A stretch of DNA of 64,000 nt from UBA3941 sp002385665 (GTDB lineage Bacteria > Bacillota > Clostridia > Caldicoprobacterales > UBA3941): contig JBMNFJ010000015.1 of NCBI GenBank assembly GCA_050949255.1, positions 62,001 to 126,000 on the forward strand, in the 5' to 3' direction. The position numbers and the translations under genes were made by a program. Below the pieces are notes generated by a model, which ran no database searches, was not told the origin of the DNA, and saw only the letters and a program-made list of their open reading frames with translations. This document shows positions 16,477 to 24,244 of the stretch, piece by piece; the first letter of the stretch is position 1; every line of letters starts with the position of its first letter.

Positions 16477-19400
16477 TTACTCAATAACCCTCTTGGCAAG
16501 ATCCGACGGGGAAATCCCGTTCCTGTTATAGGGGGTTAACCTTAAGGCAAAGGTAAATGCCTCAGGTTTTAGCTGGTACTGGGGCAGCTGTCCGGGTCCA
16601 CAGCTGGCGGTTCCCAACCCGTTCTTCCTGTAGTCCAGGTGCAGGGTGATCTCCTCCCTGGGGATCAGATCACAGGTGTGCTTTGCCTTTTCTATATCTT
16701 CCACGGTAAATCTATGGGCACTGAAATTCAATTGAGGCAGGCCCACGGCCAATAGACCCGTTCCATAGGTGTCCGTTAGGGAAACCCATCTTACATCGGA
16801 CCTGTTACCGTTTTCCTGGGGATAGGTATAGGGGGTGTAGAGCTCATCCACGGTCTTCTTGTACACTCCAAAACCGTTGGCCATCTTGCTGTCGGGATAG
16901 GATTCTCCCGGTCCCCGGCCATACCAGGTCACCTTGTCCATCCTGCCGGGTATGGTCATCTGAAGGCCTATGCGGGGCAGCATGTTGGGAAGCTTATCCC
17001 CTTTAGGCTCTCCCTTTACCTCCAACAAGACATCACCGTTTCCATAAACCCTGTAGGTATACTCGGCATCTATTCCCCATGCCAGTACAGGGGGCGCTAT
17101 CCGGCTCTTCACCCTGATAACGGCCACCTTTTCATCCGTGAAATCCCAATCCAGGCCATCCACCCTATGGGTTAAATACCTAAGGCCGGTCTTCTCCCAA
17201 TCCTCTGTGGAATTTCTGTCGTTATCCGTAGGTGCATGCCAGAAATTGAGCCTCGGCCCCTTGTCTATCATATCCCTGCCCTGGTAGGTCCAGGCCTTGA
17301 TACGGCCTTCCACCTTATCAAATACCAGTTCAAAGTCCATACCCTCTATCCGGAGATCATTTCCTAAGTGATAGCCCTTAACCGGAGGCATGGATTGGAC
17401 ACATACAGGTACCGGGTCAGGGGTCTCCACCGGCAGCCTGAACTGAGCCCATGCAACCTCATGGCCCTGTTTGGCCCAATTTGTATCATGGGCCAATACA
17501 AATCTTAAGTTTAGCCAGTATTCCGTACCCGCTGCCGGATTCTCGGGCATCTTATAGGGTATTGTTACCTCCTTGCTCTCTCCGGCTGGGATATCCTCAA
17601 TAGCCATCTTGCCGCTCTGGAGGATACATCCGTCAGCCATCACGTTATAAGCCATTGCAAGTCCGTCCAAGCCTATAAAATCATATCTGTTGGTCAGTTT
17701 TATCCTGCCCGCCTTAAGGTCGATCTCCTCTGCCAGAACGGGCTCGATGATTTTCTTGTATTCAATGAGACCCGGGGTGGGTGTGCGATCCGGCAGTAAG
17801 AGGCCGTCGACTATAAAGTTGCCGTCGTTGGGATAGTCCCCGAAATCTCCGCCATAACCAAAGTATTTAACCCCGTCTTCAGTTTCCTTTGGAACGCCGT
17901 GGTCTATCCACTCCCATATAAAGCCGCCCTGAAGGCGTCTGTAGGTATAGAAGGCCTCCCAATATTCCTTGAGCCCGCCGGGACCGTTACCCATGGCGTG
18001 GGCATATTCGCACATGATGTGGGGGTGGTCAAAGTCCTCCCTCCTGCCTACTTCAATCATTTCCTCCACCGAGGTATACATGGTGCTGTACACATCCGCC
18101 ACCTTGATCTCATCCTTGTGACCCTTGAAGCAGCGGGCCGTCTCTCCCTCATAATGGATTAAGCGGCTGGTGTCCCTGGACCTTATCCATTGGCCCATGG
18201 CAACGTGGTTGCATCCAAACCCCGATTCATTACCCAGAGACCACATTATGATAGAAGGGTGGTTCTTATCCCTTTCCACCATTCTCCTTACCCTGTCCAC
18301 ATAGGCTTCTTCCCAATCGGGATCGTCGCTTAACCGGTCTATGTCCCCTGCCAGCTCAAAGCCGTGAGTCTCAAGATCGGTCTCATCTATAACATACAGC
18401 CCGTACTTGTCACAGAGGTCATAGAATCTTGGATCGTTGGGATAATGGGCCGTACGCACCGCGTTAATATTATGGCGTTTCATGATCAGGACATCCTGCT
18501 CCATAGTCTCCAGGGATACTGTCCTGCCGCCTTCCGGATGATGGTCATGGCGGTTAACCCCTTTGAGCATGATGGCAACGCCGTTGACCAGGAAGACACC
18601 GTCCTTTAGCTCTATGGTGCGGAAGCCAACTCTGTTTGCTACCACCTCTACTATATTTCCGTCAGCATCCTTTAGTGTAAGAACTACAGTATAGAGATAG
18701 GGATGCTCTGCCGACCATTTTTCCGGATTGTCTACCGGCAGCTCCAGTTCAAAAACAGCCTGGTCATTGGCATCTATGGATATGGATCCGGCTGATGTTT
18801 CTCCAATGAGGCTTTCGGTAGCATCCAGCAATACCATTTCAACGCTATAGCCATCTGCCCTGGCCTGACCGTTATTTTTCAGCCTGGTCTCTACCTTTAA
18901 GACTCCGTCCCTATACTCATCATCAAGATGGGTGTTTACAAAGAAATCTTCGATCATGGTTTCCGGTCTGGATAAGAGATAAACATCCCTGTATATCCCG
19001 CTCAGCCACCACATATCCTGATCCTCCAGGTAGCTGCCGTCGGACCACTGGTATACCCTTACAGCCAGGGTATTTTTGCCCGGCCTGATGAACTGGGTAA
19101 TATCAAACTCGGAGGGCATCCGGCTGACCTTGCTGAATCCCACTTCCTGGCCGTTTACCCAAACATGGAAGGCACTGTCCACCCCTTCAAAACGGAGAAA
19201 AGTCCTTCTTCCCTCCCAGTTATTTGGTATGTAGAACTCCCTTAGATAGCAGCCAGTGGGATTCTCGCTGGGTACAAAAGGCGGATCCACGGGAAAAGGG
19301 TACATTATGTTGGTGTAGTGAGGACGCCCGTAACCCTTGTACTGCCAGCAGCTGGGTACCTCTATATCATCCCAGCCCCCGGCATCATAATCCTCATTAT

Positions 19401-19614
19401 AGAATCCCTGGGGTGCTTCCATGGGCGAGGGCGCATAGTTGAATTTCCACATTCCATTCAAAAGCATAAACCAAGGTGAACGCTGCCTCTCTAAGGTCAG
19501 GGCATCCTCCCTGGCTGAGTACGGAACAAAATAGGCGCGTTCCGGCTGACGATTTCGGTGCATCAGCTTATGATTTTCCCAATCATTAACTTTTCCATGA
19601 TAGGTTTGTCTCAT
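16477..19614 (-). CDS. lacZ: Beta-galactosidase, glycoside hydrolase family 2
   Basis: 1045-residue LacZ-type enzyme hydrolysing beta-D-galactosides. Domain order is as in E. coli LacZ: jelly-roll sugar-binding domain (about 1-220), immunoglobulin-like domain, TIM barrel, second immunoglobulin-like domain and the beta-sandwich small-chain domain to the end. The acid/base Glu is in WSLGNESGFG (about residue 461) and the nucleophile Glu in IMCEYAHAMGNGPG (about 535), close to E. coli numbering. No signal peptide, so it is cytosolic and needs sugar import. GGGAG lies 6 nt before the ATG. No lac repressor or permease is adjacent; a Gfo/Idh/MocA gene lies upstream. Confidence 0.95.
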   Translation of the reverse strand: MRQTYHGKVNDWENHKLMHRNRQPERAYFVPYSAREDALTLERQRSPWFMLLNGMWKFNYAPSPMEAPQGFYNEDYDAGGWDDIEVPSCWQYKGYGRPHYTNIMYPFPVDPPFVPSENPTGCYLREFYIPNNWEGRRTFLRFEGVDSAFHVWVNGQEVGFSKVSRMPSEFDITQFIRPGKNTLAVRVYQWSDGSYLEDQDMWWLSGIYRDVYLLSRPETMIEDFFVNTHLDDEYRDGVLKVETRLKNNGQARADGYSVEMVLLDATESLIGETSAGSISIDANDQAVFELELPVDNPEKWSAEHPYLYTVVLTLKDADGNIVEVVANRVGFRTIELKDGVFLVNGVAIMLKGVNRHDHHPEGGRTVSLETMEQDVLIMKRHNINAVRTAHYPNDPRFYDLCDKYGLYVIDETDLETHGFELAGDIDRLSDDPDWEEAYVDRVRRMVERDKNHPSIIMWSLGNESGFGCNHVAMGQWIRSRDTSRLIHYEGETARCFKGHKDEIKVADVYSTMYTSVEEMIEVGRREDFDHPHIMCEYAHAMGNGPGGLKEYWEAFYTYRRLQGGFIWEWIDHGVPKETEDGVKYFGYGGDFGDYPNDGNFIVDGLLLPDRTPTPGLIEYKKIIEPVLAEEIDLKAGRIKLTNRYDFIGLDGLAMAYNVMADGCILQSGKMAIEDIPAGESKEVTIPYKMPENPAAGTEYWLNLRFVLAHDTNWAKQGHEVAWAQFRLPVETPDPVPVCVQSMPPVKGYHLGNDLRIEGMDFELVFDKVEGRIKAWTYQGRDMIDKGPRLNFWHAPTDNDRNSTEDWEKTGLRYLTHRVDGLDWDFTDEKVAVIRVKSRIAPPVLAWGIDAEYTYRVYGNGDVLLEVKGEPKGDKLPNMLPRIGLQMTIPGRMDKVTWYGRGPGESYPDSKMANGFGVYKKTVDELYTPYTYPQENGNRSDVRWVSLTDTYGTGLLAVGLPQLNFSAHRFTVEDIEKAKHTCDLIPREEITLHLDYRKNGLGTASCGPGQLPQYQLKPEAFTFALRLTPYNRNGISPSDLAKRVIE

Positions 19615-19726
19615 TTTTTGCTCCCTTCGTATATTTTTTATTTTCTTATGCTATTCCTGACTGCACTGTATTGGCTTAATGCGATGTACTGATCAGCTAT
19701 ATGTGGATTTTGGCTATAAAACATTG

Positions 19727-19802
19727 ATTGGAATCTGCCTCCACAAATCCATCCTCCCTAGTAACGATATTGCTATACCAAATTGTATATCATATAGCTG
19801 AC
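19727..19802. repeat. Dispersed repeat, truncated family B copy
   Basis: On the minus strand it reads CTAGGGAGGATGGATTTGTG then GAGGCAGATTCCAAT, matching 48985 onward almost exactly, and its other flank (ATATGATATACAATTTGGTATA) matches the flank of the 10.6-kb copy. The inner half found in other copies is missing. A family A end (TTGATAAGCGAAATCA) follows at about 19839 and runs to the next gene's stop. Confidence 0.7.
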
Positions 19803-19851
19803 TGAATTAGTTTGCGTAAGAACAATGATAATAAGCTGTTGATAAGCGAAA

Positions 19852-20838
19852 TCAAACTTCCACTATACTCTTCTCCCTATGGGACTTATAGGCTCCCTCC
19901 ATAAGGCGGGTAAGCTCTATTCCATCTTCCAGACCAAAGAGTATCTCTCCGTCCCGTAGGATTCCTTCGACCCACTGGTCGATAGCGCTGGGTAGTGGAT
20001 CCGGAAGTTGGGTAGGAGTTATCCAACCAGGCACCTGGCTTTCCATCTTGCTGGATACAAGCCTGATCTGATTATCGGCCCCGCCTATAAACAGGCTTCC
20101 ATGAGTTCCATAGAGCTCCAGGGAAAAGGGGCTGTCGGAGGTTACAAAGCCGGTTTCATTTATGGCTATGGCCTTGTTCTTAAACTCTATGACGCTAACG
20201 GCGTTATCCTCTACAGGCTTGTCTATGTAGTTGTTGAACATGGAGGTTATACGGACAGGTTCGCCCAATAGCCACCTGGACAGGTACATACCATGGGCAC
20301 CCAGATCTATCATGGCACCGCCGCCGCATTCAACCGGATCATAAAAATGGTCAGGGAGCCAGCCGGCCACGGAACCGTTGTGAGCATTCCTGATTCGCAG
20401 CAGGGTGATATCACCTATCAAGCCCTCGTCCACTACCTTCTTGGCAAACAGGTTGTGGGGCATGGTGCGATGAGGGAAGGATATGCAGAACTTTACTCCT
20501 GCCTCACGGACCGCCTGGGCAATCTCTTCGCATTCCCTTACAGTAAGGGCCATTACCTTCTCCGTAAATATGTGCTTTCCTGCCTTGGCAGCGGCTACCA
20601 TTACCTCCCTATGCATGTTGGTAGGGGTATTGATGACCACCGCGTCAACATCGTTCCTGCCAAGCAGGGCATCCAAATCCGCTTCAAATGCGGCACCGAT
20701 CTCCTTGGCGTTCTTTTCGCCTCTTTCGGGGATTTCATCCCAAACCGCCGTAATTTTTACATCATCCCGAGCCATTAGCTGCTTGGTATAGTCCCAGGCA
20801 TGAACATGCCAATAGCTGAGCATAGCAACCTTTAACAT
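19852..20838 (-). CDS. Gfo/Idh/MocA family oxidoreductase
   Basis: NAD(P)-dependent dehydrogenase of 328 residues with an N-terminal Rossmann domain and a C-terminal substrate domain. The family's EKP motif is altered here to TEKVMAL (about residues 94-100): the catalytic Lys is kept but the Pro is Val. The glycine-rich entry is also unusual (MLSYWHVHAWDY instead of GxGxxG). GGGAMIDLGAHGMYLSRWLLG holds the usual second-domain Asp and His pair. AGGGGAGG precedes the ATG. It lies upstream of the beta-galactosidase gene, separated by repeats, and may oxidise a product of its action; substrate unknown. Confidence 0.85.
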   Translation of the reverse strand: MLKVAMLSYWHVHAWDYTKQLMARDDVKITAVWDEIPERGEKNAKEIGAAFEADLDALLGRNDVDAVVINTPTNMHREVMVAAAKAGKHIFTEKVMALTVRECEEIAQAVREAGVKFCISFPHRTMPHNLFAKKVVDEGLIGDITLLRIRNAHNGSVAGWLPDHFYDPVECGGGAMIDLGAHGMYLSRWLLGEPVRITSMFNNYIDKPVEDNAVSVIEFKNKAIAINETGFVTSDSPFSLELYGTHGSLFIGGADNQIRLVSSKMESQVPGWITPTQLPDPLPSAIDQWVEGILRDGEILFGLEDGIELTRLMEGAYKSHREKSIVEV

Positions 20839-20962
20839 ATCTTTCCTCCCCTTTCGGTAATCTTAAATTATCACAAATAGTCTTAACCAAATACTACATA
20901 TACTGGTGATCTTAGTTTACTCTTGTGCAGCTTAATTATAGCATAAAACACCAATTATTTCT

Positions 20963-21871
20963 TCAATTGCTTAAGGTTTTTCCAACTGCCAACCTGCCGT
21001 GTAAAAATTCTAATTTTGTTTCTGCTATTATTATTCCAATCAATATTAGGAGGCAGCCGACCAGCATGGTAGGGGTAAATACATCCCCATGAAATATAAT
21101 GGCGAATATTGAACCAAAAACGGCTTCCAGGCAGAGAATTATAGAGGTATGGCTTGCCGTGGTGTATTTTTGGGCAATGGTCTGAATGGAAAAGCAAAAG
21201 AGGGTACAAACCGCTATGATATACAGCATGGACCCATATGTCTCCCTGGATATTTGACTAGGAAACGATTCAAACAAGAGGGCACAAACCAGGGCCAAAA
21301 AACCGGTGGTAAGCATTTGGGTTACGGTTAAAACCGCAAGATCCGCCCGCTTCGACCAATGCCCCAGCATTGTTATATGCCCGGCAAAGAAGAATGCGCA
21401 GGCCAGGGTCAGAAGATCCCCCAGGTTTATTCCGTTGCCTCCCTTTAGGGTAAGAAAACCGATTCCGATAAGGCATAGTATGGAGGCTATAACCGAATAT
21501 ATATCCAGCCTGTTCCTATACATTATCCAGGCCATAAAGGGTACGATTACCACATTAACCCCCGTCAGGAAAGCCTGTTTACCCGCCGTCGTATAAAGAG
21601 CCCCAATGGTTTGAGTGGTAAAGCCCAAAAACAGGAATATGCCTACCAGGATCCCTCCCTTTATATCCTGGATTTTTGCACCCTTTAGTCTCTTAAAATA
21701 AAAGAGGGATAGCACCAGGCCGGATATAACAAACCTGGCAGCAATCAAATAAAAGGGAGCCACGTCATTTACAGCGTCTTTCACCGCTACAAAGCCGCCG
21801 CCCCACAAAACAGCCACCAGGGCCAAACCCAGATCTGCAATTATTATCTTCTTGCTCTTTATCTTTGCCAA
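20963..21871 (-). CDS. DMT-superfamily transporter, EamA domains
   Basis: Inner-membrane protein of 302 residues with about ten predicted hydrophobic helices in two EamA repeats. The first repeat starts with LVAVLWGGGFVAVKDAV (about 17-33), the second around residues 155-285 ends in CLEAVFGSIFAIIFHGD and GCLLILIGIIIAE. Relatives export amino acids, metabolites or drugs, but the cargo cannot be read from sequence. The frame begins with TTG at 21871 after GGGGTGACG, a weak site, so the start is less sure. It lies 124 bp upstream of the dehydrogenase gene on the same strand. Confidence 0.85.
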   Translation of the reverse strand: MAKIKSKKIIIADLGLALVAVLWGGGFVAVKDAVNDVAPFYLIAARFVISGLVLSLFYFKRLKGAKIQDIKGGILVGIFLFLGFTTQTIGALYTTAGKQAFLTGVNVVIVPFMAWIMYRNRLDIYSVIASILCLIGIGFLTLKGGNGINLGDLLTLACAFFFAGHITMLGHWSKRADLAVLTVTQMLTTGFLALVCALLFESFPSQISRETYGSMLYIIAVCTLFCFSIQTIAQKYTTASHTSIILCLEAVFGSIFAIIFHGDVFTPTMLVGCLLILIGIIIAETKLEFLHGRLAVGKTLSN

Positions 21872-22008
21872 TTCGTCACCCCACGCTGTTGATAAGTAAG
21901 TTTAGTTGTATGTAGGATATCATTTCGACTCGATATATTCTTACATTTAATATTCCTGTTGTCAACTACATGGAAAATCGAAGGGCTGCCAATAAACGAA
22001 AATTGCAT

Positions 22009-22042
22009 AAAAAATTGGCTGCAAAAGGGCTTGCAGCCAATT
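22009..22042 (-). terminator. Rho-independent terminator of sigma/serpin operon
   Basis: Perfect 12-bp stem AATTGGCTGCAA / TTGCAGCCAATT with a GCCCTT loop, followed on the minus strand by TTTTTTATG. It lies about 80 bp after the serpin stop. Confidence 0.85.
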
Positions 22043-22120
22043 GACCTGTTGAAAAGTTTACTCATTTTTTCTTGAGATTATCTATTTCCCGTACCAAGCT
22101 ATTTAACGGGTTGTATCCGT

Positions 22121-23479
22121 CTACTTGGCAGGGTTCTCGCAGACCCCCACGAACAGGAGGGCTCCGTTTTGTGACGTGATGCCGTAGATAAAGGGTCGGT
22201 CCAGAATCATTTCGGCCCGGTCCTCCGGGAGAGCAGCTCCACAGTAGTCTATCTGGGTAAAGGCGGAAGCCTCAACCCCGTCCTCATCTATGGATATATG
22301 GGTATCCTGCCTTATATCGGTTATAAAGGCCATGTGATCTGCGATACCTGAAAAATCAGCATCCCTCTCAAAAGCCGAGTTAACACCAAGGTCCCTGATC
22401 ACGTCTAGAAGCTTAAGGCTGGTACCGAATTTGAACTTGGGTACCTTCCATACCACCTCTCCGTAAAACTCCTCCCCGCCTTCGAAGGCTTCCCGCATCT
22501 GCTCCGGCGATGAAAGGAGGTCATAGGGGGTAATGCCCTCGTCGGGCAGTATAAAGATCATCCTTCCTGCATTCTTAAGCCCCAAAGATGACCTGGTAAA
22601 ACCGTCCCCACGTGCAAAGCCTGCGGAGCCGAAGGTCTGATTCATAAATTCGGTCTTTACCTCATCACCGTTTGAAAGATGGAAAACATCAAAGGCGGTC
22701 TTATCCTTATTAAACCTGTCAATCCATTGGTCATAGAAGTAGATGGTATTGATGATGCTGAGGATCTGATCCCTGTCAAATTCAAAGGATGGATTCAAGG
22801 TGCCATTGGTATTGTCGAAGACCCATTTGGTCATGGCCTTCTCGGTGGTATCTGCATCGGCAAAGTCCACACTATGGGAGGATGCATAGAAATTCTCCGC
22901 AGCGTTTTTCACAAAACTCTTCTTAAACTCGATGGGCTCTCCATTCATGTCATCATCAAGCCACAGGGAATTGGCTATCTTCAATTTTCCAATTTCGTTA
23001 TCGGTATATAACAGGCGGTATAGATTCCCGCTTTGGATGGACAGGGTTTCACCGTCGGCCACCCCCAACAGGGATAAGAGCTCCCTTTGGGTGTCCCCCT
23101 CCGCGCCTGAGGCAGCCAGGGCCAGGGCATAGTAGAGGGATAAGGGGGAGTAGTTTATATTATCGCCCCTGTTTTCAAAAATCCGGACAGAGGTTTTATA
23201 TGCAAAATCCTTTATAGCCGCCTCAAAGGCCTCATCCACGGGGTTTTCATCCCGGACCTCCCATGCCCCGTCTGTATCCTCAAAAGCAAGGGCTTTGGGG
23301 TAAATCACATCCATGATCGGCTCTGTGCCGCCACCAGAACCTCTTCCTGAAAAAATTACCTGCCATATAGAGGTAAGCTGACCTATGCCCAGCACCAGTA
23401 CCAGGCAGGCGGCAACTATGCCCCAAATCCTCCATGGTTTGATTCTCTTTTTCAGCTTGACTGTTCGTGCTTCATCCAC
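22121..23479 (-). CDS. Membrane-anchored serpin, sigma-factor partner
   Basis: Serine-protease-inhibitor fold protein. After a basic stretch comes one membrane helix (IWGIVAACLVLVLGIGQL, about residues 18-35), then a roughly 400-residue outside serpin domain. NYSPLSLYYALALAASGAEG, the hinge EDGVEASAFT and the closing ILDRPFIYGI are serpin marks; the reactive loop spans about CGAALPED. The listed start is GTG 23479, without a good site. The same frame stays open upstream and encodes LFDAITEVDDELVDEA, a leader seen in clostridial proteins that follow sigma-factor genes. A strong AGGAGG and an ATG overlapping the sigma stop lie there but one base out of frame, so a single G too many in GGGG (23523-23526) is suspected. 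See findings. Confidence 0.85.
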   Translation of the reverse strand: MDEARTVKLKKRIKPWRIWGIVAACLVLVLGIGQLTSIWQVIFSGRGSGGGTEPIMDVIYPKALAFEDTDGAWEVRDENPVDEAFEAAIKDFAYKTSVRIFENRGDNINYSPLSLYYALALAASGAEGDTQRELLSLLGVADGETLSIQSGNLYRLLYTDNEIGKLKIANSLWLDDDMNGEPIEFKKSFVKNAAENFYASSHSVDFADADTTEKAMTKWVFDNTNGTLNPSFEFDRDQILSIINTIYFYDQWIDRFNKDKTAFDVFHLSNGDEVKTEFMNQTFGSAGFARGDGFTRSSLGLKNAGRMIFILPDEGITPYDLLSSPEQMREAFEGGEEFYGEVVWKVPKFKFGTSLKLLDVIRDLGVNSAFERDADFSGIADHMAFITDIRQDTHISIDEDGVEASAFTQIDYCGAALPEDRAEMILDRPFIYGITSQNGALLFVGVCENPAK

Positions 23480-23527
23480 TAACTCATCATCTACTTCTGT
23501 AATGGCATCAAAGAGTCCTCTTCCCCT

Positions 23528-24085
23528 TCATAGCCAAATACCCTCCTTTTCCAGTTCTATCCTGAGGCTCTGCCTTAGGCGGTACATCCGTCCCGCCAGC
23601 TTGTTGGGTGTAGTACCCCATTCCCTGGCAAGGGCATTTAAGGTTTCACAGAACCAATATCTGCGGAGGAACAGTACCCTGTCCCCTTGAGACAGGGAGC
23701 GAAGCCAATTGTTTAAAACTTTGGTTATCTCCCTGGATTGGATTTCCCCTTCCACGTCCTCCCGTGAAGGAGCGCACTGGGAAAGCTCCGATAACAGTAC
23801 TTCCGTCCCCCCAAACCTCTTTTGGGCATGGTTTTTGTTCCAGCGGTTGATGGACAGATTGCGCACAATCCGGCCCAAGTAGGCTGCCAGCGAATTGGGC
23901 CGCTTGGGCGGTATGGACTGCCAGGCTTTGTTGTATGTATCGTTGACGCATTCTTCGCTGTCCTGCGGGCTGCTTAATATGTTTATGGCGATGGAATAGC
24001 ACAGTCCGCCATATTTCGCCTGGGTCTCCTTTATCGCACCCTCATCCCTGGCCCAGTAGAGGTCCAGAATTTTTGAATCCTCCAT
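23528..24085 (-). CDS. ECF-like sigma-70 family RNA polymerase sigma factor
   Basis: Sigma factor of about 185 residues with regions 2 and 4 only, as in the extracytoplasmic-function group. Region 2 spans about residues 15-85 (DEGAIKETQAKYGGLCYSIA, then DSEECVNDTYNKAWQSIPP and LSINRWNK); region 4 near the C-terminus has LSQGDRVLFLRRYWF and the DNA-binding helix pair. ATG 24085 follows GGGGGATATCT; the frame is open to 24121. Its stop overlaps an ATG preceded by AGGAGG that belongs to the serpin gene, so both are made together, the usual layout of a sigma factor with its membrane anti-sigma partner. Confidence 0.88.
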   Translation of the reverse strand: MEDSKILDLYWARDEGAIKETQAKYGGLCYSIAINILSSPQDSEECVNDTYNKAWQSIPPKRPNSLAAYLGRIVRNLSINRWNKNHAQKRFGGTEVLLSELSQCAPSREDVEGEIQSREITKVLNNWLRSLSQGDRVLFLRRYWFCETLNALAREWGTTPNKLAGRMYRLRQSLRIELEKEGIWL

Positions 24086-24183
24086 AGATATCCCCCTTAC
24101 CCTATGAATTAAGGCCTTCATATATATAGACAGGAAAAAGATAAGGATATTCGCCTTTGTTTTCTATTATATCTGTAAATTTC

Positions 24184-24211
24184 CAAAAATAAAACCCGGT
24201 TAAGGGTTTTA
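24184..24211 (-). terminator. Rho-independent terminator after histidine kinase
   Basis: On the minus strand, AAAACCC / GGGTTTT with a TTAACC loop followed by ATTTTT. It separates the kinase operon from the sigma/serpin operon; a TATAAT (minus strand, complement of 24165-24170) just after it may be the -10 box of the sigma gene. Confidence 0.85.
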
Positions 24212-24244
24212 TTGGTCCGATCCACTTTAAATTGTATTGGCACC

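Noticed and set aside
21859..22065. 68-codon open frame on the minus strand upstream of the DMT transporter
   Set aside because: It overlaps the transporter start and a terminator hairpin, has no ribosome binding site and no family resemblance.
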